NCBI GenBank assembly: GCA_947466165.1
Contig: CANIDW010000100.1
Location: 1-6,182 of the forward strand
Length of the DNA stretch: 6,182 bases
Origin: Comamonadaceae bacterium
GTDB lineage: Bacteria; Pseudomonadota; Gammaproteobacteria; Burkholderiales; Burkholderiaceae_C
Reading direction: 5' to 3'
In this document: positions 1 through 5,197 of the stretch, in pieces
How positions within the stretch are numbered: the first letter of the stretch is position 1
Layout: each line of letters begins with the position of its first letter
The notes under the pieces: model-generated
Told to the model about the DNA's origin: nothing
The model's input: only the letters and a program-made list of their open reading frames with translations
Database searches by the model: none
Translations under genes and position numbers: made by a program

Positions 1-365
1 GGCTGCGCGAGCATGGGCGTCCAGAAACCAAAGCTGTGACCGCGGTGCGCCTGCATGGCCAGTGTGACGTTTTCAAGCACACTGAACTCGGGGAACACGG
101 AAGTGATCTGGTAAGAACGGGCCAGGCCGCGCAAGGCCCGCTGCGCGGGCAGCAAGGCAGTGATGTCATGTCCGTCAAACTCGATAGCACCACTGTCAGG
201 TGCGACTTCGCCGCTCAACTGAGCGATCAAAGTGGTTTTGCCCGCACCATTGGGACCGATGATGGCGTGCAGCTCGCCGGCTGCCAGCGACAGCGACAGC
301 TGGTCCGTGGCCAGCAGGCCGCCATAGCGCTTAGTTAATTGCCGGATCTGCAGCATATCGCTCAT
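1..365 (-). CDS. livG: LivG-like ABC transporter ATP-binding protein, 3' end beyond the window
   Basis: Cytoplasmic ATPase of a branched-chain amino-acid/amide-type (HAAT) importer; it hydrolyses ATP to drive the LivH-LivM permease. Only the first 121 residues are present, because the gene runs off the left edge. What is visible: an N-terminal beta strand, the A-loop aromatic Y14 in KRYGG, a Walker A motif GPNGAGKTT at residues 37-45, and the Q-loop Q86 followed by TSVFPEFSVLENV, typical of LivG/LivF ATPases. The ABC signature, Walker B and the H-loop would lie outside. The start is the ATG at 365-363, with a strong AAGGAG (378-373) seven bases upstream. It overlaps the livM stop by four bases (ATGA), so it is probably translationally coupled. 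LivG rather than LivF is inferred from its place directly after livM and from the Y-Q-x-x-x-x-F Q-loop pattern. The family is certain, the transported substrate is not. Confidence 0.93.
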   Translation of the reverse strand, partial: MSDMLQIRQLTKRYGGLLATDQLSLSLAAGELHAIIGPNGAGKTTLIAQLSGEVAPDSGAIEFDGHDITALLPAQRALRGLARSYQITSVFPEFSVLENVTLAMQAHRGHSFGFWTPMLAQ

Positions 366-1351
366 GGCTGCTCTCCTTGAGATTTCGCCGCCGCAGTTTG
401 GCGGCGTGCTCGCCAAGCGTCTATGTCCAGCAAGTAGCCGTACAGGCCGCGGCGCGCAGTCAGCACCACCAGCACAATCAAGGGGCCCAAAACAGCCATC
501 CAGTGGTCGGTCAGCGCCTTCAAAATTTCTTCACTCACCAGCAAAGTGATGGCGCCCACCAGCGGGCCGAACACCGTGGCCATACCGCCAAGCACCACCA
601 TCACAATCAACTCGCCAGACAAGGTCCAGGCCAGGTAGGCCGGCGATGCAAAGCCGGTCAAATTGGCATACAAGAGGCCGGAGAGTCCACACAGCATGCT
701 CGACAACACATAGGCCGTGAGCTTATAGCGAAAGGTCGGGAAACCCATGGCGTTCATGCGCCGCTCATTGATACGGCAGCCCTGTAAAACCATGCCAAAG
801 CGCGCGACCACCAGACGCCGGGTCAGCGCCAAGGACAGCAGCACCAGTGCAAGTGCTGTGAAGTACAGCGCCAGCGGAGATCCGAGGCTGAACAGGCCAA
901 ACTCACTGCGCGCAGGGATAGACAAGCCGTCGTCGCCGCCGTACTGCTTGAGGCTGACAAACAGGTAGTAAAACATCTGAGCAAAAGCCAGCGTGATCAT
1001 GATGAAGGCGATGCCTGAAGTGCGCAATGAGATGGCGCCCGTCAACAGCCCGACCAGCGCGCAGGTGGCGAGTGTGACAGCCAGCTGAATCCAGCCGTTG
1101 CTCACACCATGCTGCGCCAAAATGCCCACCACATAGGCTCCCAGCCCCATGTACAAGGCATGGCCAAAGCTGACCATGCCGCCATAGCCCAGAATTAAAT
1201 TCAAGCTGATCGCAGCCAAAGCAAACACCAGCACCCGGCTCACAAAGGTCAAGGCAAATGGTTCATTGGCCAGACTGGCGTAAGCCGGCACAGCCAATAA
1301 GGTGAGCACCACCAGCGCCACAAACCAGGCAGTCAAGGTGTTGCGCATCAT
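362..1351 (-). CDS. livM: LivM-like branched-chain amino-acid-type ABC permease
   Basis: Inner-membrane permease of 329 residues that pairs with LivH to form the channel of the HAAT importer. Family landmarks: the hydrophobic N-terminus, the LNLILGYGGMVSFGHALYMG stretch at residues 50-69, GGDDGLS at 138-144, the cytoplasmic loop around residues 184-211 (RFGMVLQGCRINERRMNAMG, then FPTFRYKL), and W242-T-L-S-G-E-L-I-V-M-V-V-L-G-G to 256. The C-terminal tail after RRGLYG is hydrophilic and rich in R, A and Q. The reading frame stays open a further 150 codons upstream, but that part is the out-of-frame shadow of livH. The start at 1351 is chosen because its ATG overlaps the livH stop as ATGA, a GGTGA lies seven bases upstream (1363-1359), and the length then matches the family. 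A second ATG directly follows (1348), so the exact first residue could shift by one. High GC, as for its operon partners. The substrate is unknown: this family carries branched-chain amino acids, amides, urea and aromatic acids. Confidence 0.94.
   Translation of the reverse strand: MMRNTLTAWFVALVVLTLLAVPAYASLANEPFALTFVSRVLVFALAAISLNLILGYGGMVSFGHALYMGLGAYVVGILAQHGVSNGWIQLAVTLATCALVGLLTGAISLRTSGIAFIMITLAFAQMFYYLFVSLKQYGGDDGLSIPARSEFGLFSLGSPLALYFTALALVLLSLALTRRLVVARFGMVLQGCRINERRMNAMGFPTFRYKLTAYVLSSMLCGLSGLLYANLTGFASPAYLAWTLSGELIVMVVLGGMATVFGPLVGAITLLVSEEILKALTDHWMAVLGPLIVLVVLTARRGLYGYLLDIDAWRARRQTAAAKSQGEQP
371..378 (-). promoter_or_regulatory. Shine-Dalgarno site of livG inside the end of livM
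   Basis: Read leftward this is AAGGAGAG, a near-perfect anti-16S match lying seven bases before the livG ATG and inside the last codons of livM. It fixes the livG start and shows that the overlapping gene has its own initiation site as well as coupling through the ATGA overlap. Confidence 0.75.
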
Positions 1352-2268
1352 TGGTTTTTCACCGGAAAAAGACCGGCAGGTTTGAGTGCCAGCACTGCGG
1401 CCATGAAGATACAGGTCAACATCGAGGCCAGCGCCGGGCCGGCCGCCTGCGCCGTGCTGCGGTCCAGGAACTCGCGCAGCATCATGGGCAAAAAGGCTCT
1501 GCCGGCGGTGTCGATCAGGCCGACGATCAGTGCTGAATAAAAAGCGCCACGCACCGAGCCGATGCCGCCGATCACGATGACGATCATGGCGGTGATCAAG
1601 ATAGGTTCCCCCATGCCGGTCTGCACCGACAGGATAGGACCGCTCATGAGGCCGGCCACACCGGCCAGTGCCGCACCCAAGGCAAAGATGGTGGCATTGA
1701 GCAGTTTGATGTTCACACCCAGCGCCGCAACGATGGTCGGGTTGCTGGAGCCGGCGCGTATCAGCATGCCGACACGGGTTTTGTTGATCAGTACATAGCA
1801 TCCCAGCGCCACTAGCAGACCGACCACGATGATGGCAAAGCGATAAGCCGAATAAGAAATGCCCAGCAGGTTGATGGTGCCGGACAAGGCGGGCGGCACG
1901 TTCATGTAAACCGGCGAAGCACCCCAGACCCAGCGGGTGATCTCATTGAAAAACAAAATCAGGCCGAAGGTGGCCAGCACCTGGTCCAGGTGGTCTCTGG
2001 CATACAGGCGCGATGCCACCACCCGCTCGACCAGAAAACCCAGCGCCGCGCTGCCGGCAATGCCAACCAGTGCAGCCAGAATGAAAGAATCTGTTTTAGC
2101 GTAGGCGCTCGCAGCAAAGTAAGCGCCCATCATGTACAGGCTGCCATGCGCCAGATTGACAAAGTTCATGATGCCGAACACCAAGGTCAAACCAGCCGAC
2201 AACATGAACAGCAGAACCCCCAGCTGCAAGCCGTTGAGGATCTGGATAAAAAACAGTGATGTGGTCAT
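1348..2268 (-). CDS. livH: LivH-like branched-chain amino-acid-type ABC permease
   Basis: Inner-membrane permease of about 306 residues, the partner of LivM. Hallmarks: the N-terminal block ILNGLQLGVLL then AGLTLVFGIMNFVNLAHGSL (residues 10-44), DHLDQVLATFGL at 92-103, the cytoplasmic coupling loop NKTRVGMLIRAGSSNP at 162-177, IGGIGSVRGAFYSALIVGLID at 233-253, and the C-terminal KPAGLFP, the usual LivH ending. The hydrophobic segments are typical of a family with about eight membrane spans. The start is not decided by a good ribosome site: the ATG at 2268 is chosen because family members begin a few residues before this first helix, but nothing like AGGAG precedes it. A GTG at 2292 (with GGAA just upstream) or a TTG at 2316 would add 8 or 16 residues. 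It lies 131 bases after the receptor gene, beyond a strong terminator, and its stop overlaps livM. Confidence 0.92.
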   Translation of the reverse strand: MTTSLFFIQILNGLQLGVLLFMLSAGLTLVFGIMNFVNLAHGSLYMMGAYFAASAYAKTDSFILAALVGIAGSAALGFLVERVVASRLYARDHLDQVLATFGLILFFNEITRWVWGASPVYMNVPPALSGTINLLGISYSAYRFAIIVVGLLVALGCYVLINKTRVGMLIRAGSSNPTIVAALGVNIKLLNATIFALGAALAGVAGLMSGPILSVQTGMGEPILITAMIVIVIGGIGSVRGAFYSALIVGLIDTAGRAFLPMMLREFLDRSTAQAAGPALASMLTCIFMAAVLALKPAGLFPVKNQ

Positions 2269-2348
2269 GACGCGCGCAACACAGCCAAGCACTTGCGTTC
2301 CGGCTTGGTTAAACAACAGGACATAAGGGGCATCGCTAAACGAAAGTT

Positions 2349-2383
2349 AAAAAAAGACCTGGCCGGCAGGGCCGGTCAGGTCT
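2349..2383 (-). terminator. Rho-independent terminator between the receptor gene and livH
   Basis: Read leftward, AGACCTGACCGGC (2383-2371), loop CCT (2370-2368) and GCCGGCCAGGTCT (2367-2355) form a 13-pair stem with a single A-C mismatch, followed by a run of T ending at 2349. It begins 17 bases after the receptor stop codon. The other strand has no U-tract after the stem, so it acts on leftward transcription only. By analogy with other liv operons it should stop most transcripts and let a fraction run on into livHMG. Confidence 0.88.
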
Positions 2384-2399
2384 GTCGCAAAGGCAAAGC

Positions 2400-3572
2400 T
2401 TACTTCAGAGCGCACTCTTTGTAGTAGGCGTCTGCATGGTCTTTGAGCACTACACCCTTGTTGACCAGCGCGGCCTGGCCGGAGGCATCCTTGGCCACAT
2501 CCACACGGTAGAAGTTGCGGATCGGGAACTGGTTGGTGTTGAACTTGAAGGGACCTGCCACCGAGTTGAAGACTGACGACTTCAAAGCAGCGCGCAAGGT
2601 CTCTTTGTTGTCGGCCTTGCCACCCGTCTTGATCAGCGCAGCATGGATCAAAGACGCTGCGTCATAACTTTGAGCCGCATACAAAGACGGCACGCGGTTG
2701 TACTTTTTCTTAAAGTCGTCCACAAACTTTTTGTTTTGCGGATTGTCCAGGTCAGCGCTGTAGGGCGAGCCGGTCACCACGCCCAGAGCGATGTCTTTGA
2801 GCGCTGGCAAAGTCGTGCCGTCCACCGTCGACGTTGACAGCAGCGGCAGCTTGCCCAAAAGTCCGGCTTGCTGGTACTGCTTGACAAAGTTCACACCCAT
2901 ACCGCCAGGGTAGAACACGTAGATGGCGTCCGGCTTGGCCGCTTGCAACTGCGCGATTTCAGCCGAGTAGTCGGGTTGGTTGACCTGGGTGTAGACCTCA
3001 TCGAGCACCTGGCCTTTGTACATGCGCTTGAAACCGGACAAGGCGTCTTTGCCGGCCTGGTAGTTAGGCGCGAGCAGATAGACTTTTTTGTAGCCGGAGT
3101 CGGTGGCGTGCTGGCCCATGGACTCGTGCAGAGAGTCATTGTTCCAGGAAGTCGAGAAAAACAGCGGGCTGCAGCCTTTGCCGGTCAGAGGCGTGGGGCC
3201 GGCGTTGGAGCCAACCAGCAGCACACCTGCGTCGGTGATGGGCTTGTGAATGGCCATCATGACGTTGGAGAAAGTCACGCCGGTGATGATGTTGACCTTG
3301 TCGCGCTCAATGAGTTTTTGCGCCAATTGCACGCCCAGGTCGGTCTTGAGCTGGTCGTCTTCTTTGATCACTTGAACAGTCGCGCCCCCCAATTTGCCGC
3401 CGTTGTGTTCAACGCCAAGCATGAAAGCGTCGTACTGGTCCTGACCCAAAGCACCGGCCGGGCCGGACAAAGTACCCAGAAAACCGATCTTCACCGTCTG
3501 CTGCGCCTGCGCAGACATGCTGCAGGCGGCCAGGCCCAAAACCACCACCAGGCTGTTCAACTTGAATTTCAT
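2400..3572 (-). CDS. Periplasmic solute-binding protein of a LivK/HAAT-type ABC importer
   Basis: Exported receptor of 390 residues that delivers solute to the LivHMG complex encoded just downstream. The N-terminus MKFK plus a hydrophobic stretch (residues 8-16) is a signal peptide. A type I cut after AQA (23/24) gives a mature QQTVKIGFLGTLSGPAG start, but LAAC at 14-17 also fits a lipobox, so lipid anchoring is possible. The mature part is a Peripla_BP_6 two-lobe protein: TLSGPAGALGQDQYDAF at 34-50, SNAGPTP at 122-128, CSPLFFSTSWNND at 134-146, APNYQAGKDALSGFKR at 168-183, DYSAEIAQLQAAKPDAIYVF at 201-220, QSYDAASLI at 301-309. C134 and C387 could form a disulfide (inference). The start is supported by a G-rich site (GGGGGGA) four to ten bases upstream. 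Receptors of this subgroup are often found beside aromatic or carboxylic acid pathways in Burkholderiales, so a ligand other than leucine is quite possible; for that reason no livK symbol is given. Confidence 0.92.
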   Translation of the reverse strand: MKFKLNSLVVVLGLAACSMSAQAQQTVKIGFLGTLSGPAGALGQDQYDAFMLGVEHNGGKLGGATVQVIKEDDQLKTDLGVQLAQKLIERDKVNIITGVTFSNVMMAIHKPITDAGVLLVGSNAGPTPLTGKGCSPLFFSTSWNNDSLHESMGQHATDSGYKKVYLLAPNYQAGKDALSGFKRMYKGQVLDEVYTQVNQPDYSAEIAQLQAAKPDAIYVFYPGGMGVNFVKQYQQAGLLGKLPLLSTSTVDGTTLPALKDIALGVVTGSPYSADLDNPQNKKFVDDFKKKYNRVPSLYAAQSYDAASLIHAALIKTGGKADNKETLRAALKSSVFNSVAGPFKFNTNQFPIRNFYRVDVAKDASGQAALVNKGVVLKDHADAYYKECALK

Positions 3573-3626
3573 AAATCCCCCCGTTTTAAAAAATACGCGT
3601 TAAAGAAGATAGCTTCGCAGAAAAAT

Positions 3627-3654
3627 AGTTTAGGCATAAACATAATCCCGTCAA
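3627..3654 (-). promoter_or_regulatory. Candidate sigma-70 promoter of the receptor-liv operon
   Basis: Read leftward, TTGACG (3654-3649, five of six to consensus) is followed after 16 bases by TAAACT (3632-3627, four of six). This places a start site roughly 45 to 50 bases before the receptor ATG at 3572, in the only intergenic space upstream of the operon. It is a pattern match only. Confidence 0.45.
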
Positions 3655-3675
3655 TACCGGATAACCCGAGCCGGC

Positions 3676-3801
3676 CTAAGCGGGCTGCACCCCAGTCGCC
3701 AGCGCCCGTGTCCCGTTCCAGCCCTGCCAGTCGCGGCCGGGGTGCACTTCGCCGCAGGCCGGTCGTGTGCGCTCGAGCACAGTGCAAAGGCTGTCCCCCA
3801 T
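3676..3801 (-). pseudogene. Possible decayed gene end (cysteine-cluster-like fragment)
   Basis: A 41-codon reading frame on the minus strand inside a very GC-rich block encodes LCTVLERTRPACGEVHPG and then a short tail. The C-x9-C spacing around RP vaguely resembles the C-terminal part of YkgJ-family cysteine-cluster proteins (C-x-I/V-Y-x-x-R-P-x-x-C), with the RP shifted by one position. One in-frame TGA lies two codons upstream; beyond it the same frame continues with a cysteine-rich stretch (SCHVCCLPICW). The coding-like GC content and the lone stop suggest the remains of a gene that was cut or mutated. The resemblance is weak and the stretch may be plain spacer DNA. Confidence 0.2.
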
Positions 3802-4054
3802 CGATCACCAGCAGATGGGCAAGCAGCAGACATGGCATGACACCAACCAGATCGTCAAGGGGCTGATGCTGTCAAGAGCGGGAAAGGCTGCTGATTTGCT
3901 CAGTCATTCAGCAGGCTGTTAAGACGAACTGTAGAAGCCTTCAAATAATATCAATTGCCATTAAATATTGAGAGGGAATAATTGCTTTGATGTAATGTGC
4001 CAACAGATAAGATAAAGCTGCTCAAGTTGCATGATTTATGCTACAAGTAACCTG

Positions 4055-4079
4055 CGCAAGCTGCTTGCAAGCGTTGCAA
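4055..4079. promoter_or_regulatory. Nest of overlapping palindromes, candidate operator
   Basis: Three perfect inverted repeats overlap within 24 bases: GCAAGCTGCTTGC (4056-4068, centre T), GCTTGCAAGC (4063-4072) and TTGCAAGCGTTGCAA (4065-4079, centre C). The last one covers the candidate -35 box of the rightward promoter, a position where a bound repressor would block transcription. The symmetry is seen directly; the regulator is unknown and none is encoded in the window. Confidence 0.45.
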
Positions 4080-4102
4080 AAAGATCTTGTTGCATGTATT
4101 AA
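4074..4102 (+). promoter_or_regulatory. Candidate sigma-70 promoter of the CDGSH-cupin-Bug operon
   Basis: TTGCAA (4074-4079) and TATTAA (4097-4102) are separated by 17 bases; each matches four of six consensus positions. The predicted start site would lie near 4109, about 40 bases before the CDGSH ATG. The region is AT-rich, so chance -10-like hexamers are common and this remains a candidate. Confidence 0.35.
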
Positions 4103-4109
4103 ATTAAAT

Positions 4110-4122
4110 TACCAGCCTGGTA
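4110..4122. promoter_or_regulatory. Small inverted repeat at the predicted transcript start
   Basis: TACCAG-C-CTGGTA is a perfect 6-base-arm inverted repeat in an otherwise AT-rich leader, right after the candidate -10 box and followed by GTTTTATTATTTTTT. It could be an operator half-site pair overlapping the start point. The stem is too small, with a one-base loop, to be a convincing terminator. Confidence 0.3.
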
Positions 4123-4150
4123 GTTTTATTATTTTTTATGAAGGAATCCC

Positions 4151-4405
4151 ATGAGCGAATCTCCGTCAGACCTATCGACCAATAAGCCATACAAAGTAGA
4201 TTTGTTAGAAGGTTATCGATATGCATGGTGCTCATGCGGATTGAGTAATTTTCAACCATTTTGTGACGGTTCACACACCATGTCTAAAGAGGGGCTGAAA
4301 CCGATTATATTCAACCAGGCCAAAGATGAAACCGTATTTTTGTGCGGATGTAAGAAAACCCTCAAAGGCCCCCGCTGCGATGGCAGCCATAATTTAATTA
4401 AATAA
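4151..4405 (+). CDS. Tandem CDGSH iron-sulfur protein (MiNT/CISD3-like)
   Basis: Small soluble protein of 84 residues with two CDGSH motifs, each predicted to hold one [2Fe-2S] cluster through three Cys and one His. Motif 1: C27-S-C29-G-L-S32 to P36-F-C38-D-G-S-H42. Motif 2: C65-G-C67-K-K-T70 to P74-R-C76-D-G-S-H80. Both fit C-x-C-x2-S/T-x3-P-x-C-D-G-S-H exactly, with no missing ligand. There is no signal peptide or membrane segment, so it should be cytosolic. The architecture matches the mitochondrial CISD3 (MiNT) type, in which both motifs sit in one chain; known family roles are electron or cluster transfer. The start at 4151 has AGGA (4142-4145) five bases upstream. It is the first gene of a rightward set, 24 bases before the cupin gene, so the two are probably made together; a redox partnership with the cupin is inference. 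GC content is much lower than in the liv-type genes. Confidence 0.93.
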   Translation: MSESPSDLSTNKPYKVDLLEGYRYAWCSCGLSNFQPFCDGSHTMSKEGLKPIIFNQAKDETVFLCGCKKTLKGPRCDGSHNLIK

Positions 4406-4429
4406 CAAGAATTCAAGGATTAAATAATT

Positions 4430-5116
4430 ATGTTTGAAGAAGAAGTCGAGTTAAATGCCGACCCCAATAAGTATGTAGTCATGAACTCCAACACAATGGC
4501 TTGGAAAAATACGAATTGCAAAGGGTTTTCATACAAATTACTAGAAAAAGTGATCGATCCCCGTAAAGGTCGATTGACTTCGCTGATAAAGCTGGATCCG
4601 GGTACCACTTTACCTACAGAAACTCTTGATGAGCGCTGCGACATTTTAGTCCTTGAAGGTGAACTCAATGATGGACATTCTCTTCATGGTACACATACAT
4701 TCATCAGGAGCCAACCGGGCGACCTTCAAACACTATCGAGTCAAACCGGATGTGTTTTATATTTAAAACGCCGCAAACCAATTCGGAAAAGTGATACTGA
4801 TCGATTGTTGATTGATGCCAAAAATACCGAATGGAAACCTTACCCTGCACGTGGCGCCAGGGTACTTCATCTTTACCGCGATCAGCACGGCGTTGAGGCT
4901 GCGCGTTTGGTTGATGTCTATCCCGACAAGCAGATTCCTACCCATGACCATGCAATGGGCGACGAAACCTTTGTAGTCGGAGGCGTCATCATGGATGAGC
5001 ACGGTAGTTATGAATCGGGCGTCTGGATTCGCACCCCTATTGGCATACCACACACCCCTTTTACCAAAAAAGATAATGTCATCATGCTCATACGTGATGG
5101 CGATATGGTTTGGTAA
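4430..5116 (+). CDS. Double-cupin (ChrR-like) protein with one intact metal site
   Basis: A 228-residue protein with two successive cupin barrels and no signal peptide. The C-terminal cupin (about 145-228) keeps a full metal site: H172-D-H174-x4-E179 in motif 1, and G197-x5-P203-x-G205-x2-H208 in motif 2. The N-terminal cupin (about 40-115) keeps the fold signature (LVLEGELND at 73-81, PGD at 96-98) but its ligand positions read T63/T65 and Q100 instead of histidines, so it looks structural. Such pairs occur in the ChrR C-terminal-like (Cupin_7) group and in cupin dioxygenases of the dihydroxyacetophenone type; an oxygenase or a metal-dependent enzyme acting on a small organic acid or aromatic is likely, but the reaction cannot be named. 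No zinc-binding anti-sigma N-terminus is present, so it is not a ChrR anti-sigma factor. The start is supported by AAGGA (4415-4419) ten bases upstream. It follows the CDGSH gene closely and precedes the Bug receptor. Confidence 0.82.
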   Translation: MFEEEVELNADPNKYVVMNSNTMAWKNTNCKGFSYKLLEKVIDPRKGRLTSLIKLDPGTTLPTETLDERCDILVLEGELNDGHSLHGTHTFIRSQPGDLQTLSSQTGCVLYLKRRKPIRKSDTDRLLIDAKNTEWKPYPARGARVLHLYRDQHGVEAARLVDVYPDKQIPTHDHAMGDETFVVGGVIMDEHGSYESGVWIRTPIGIPHTPFTKKDNVIMLIRDGDMVW

Positions 5117-5187
5117 AAGAAGCTCAAAGATTCTCCTTGAAGATCTGCACCGCAAAACTCAAATCTGCAACTCAATTTAAACTTACT

Positions 5188-5191
5188 GAGG
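5188..5191 (+). promoter_or_regulatory. Ribosome binding site fixing the Bug receptor start
   Basis: GAGG lies six bases before the ATG at 5198. A closer ATG at 5193 is in another frame and gives only ATG-AAA-TGA, whose TGA overlaps the true start as ATGA; it is too near the GAGG to be a preferred start. The 81-base gap after the cupin gene contains no terminator-like hairpin with a T-tract, so read-through from the cupin gene is expected. Confidence 0.6.
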
Positions 5192-5197
5192 TATGAA

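Larger units (their letters stand above)
3573..4150. other. Divergent intergenic region with an abrupt composition change
   Basis: This 578-base stretch separates the leftward liv-type operon from the rightward CDGSH operon and has no convincing intact gene. 3573-3655 is the leader and candidate promoter of the receptor gene. 3656-3880 is very GC-rich and reads like a gene remnant. CTGCTGA (3888-3894) and TCAGCAG (3908-3914) form a 7-pair inverted repeat with a 13-base loop and no T-tract. From about 3900 to 4150 the DNA is AT-rich and holds the palindromes and candidate promoter listed separately. No tRNA, transposase or insertion-sequence ends were seen. Confidence 0.7.

Noticed and set aside
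1352..1801. 150-codon N-terminal extension in frame with livM
   Set aside because: It lies wholly inside livH in another frame and encodes a low-complexity His/Arg-rich sequence; the ATGA overlap at 1351 gives the expected family length.
3569..3838. 89-codon minus-strand frame ending in the receptor leader
   Set aside because: It runs through the candidate promoter and ribosome site of the receptor gene, and its sequence is Arg/Gly/Ala-rich without any recognisable motif.
2868..3866. Long plus-strand open frame of 332 codons opposite the receptor gene
   Set aside because: It is antisense to an unmistakable solute-binding protein, its translation resembles no family and it runs on into the intergenic region; GC-rich antisense frames of this length are common.
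3888..3914. CTGCTGA/TCAGCAG hairpin as a terminator
   Set aside because: Only seven pairs, a 13-base loop and no T-tract on either side, and no gene ends beside it.
3815..3922. 35-codon plus-strand frame starting MGKQQTWHDTNQ
   Set aside because: No convincing ribosome site, no recognisable motif, and it crosses the composition boundary.
3573..4150. CRISPR array, tRNA or insertion-sequence ends in the intergenic region
   Set aside because: No regularly spaced repeats, no cloverleaf-like sequence, and no terminal inverted repeats with flanking target duplications were seen.
4763..5155. 130-codon minus-strand frame opposite the cupin gene
   Set aside because: It is antisense to a protein with clear cupin motifs and has no recognisable domain or ribosome site.
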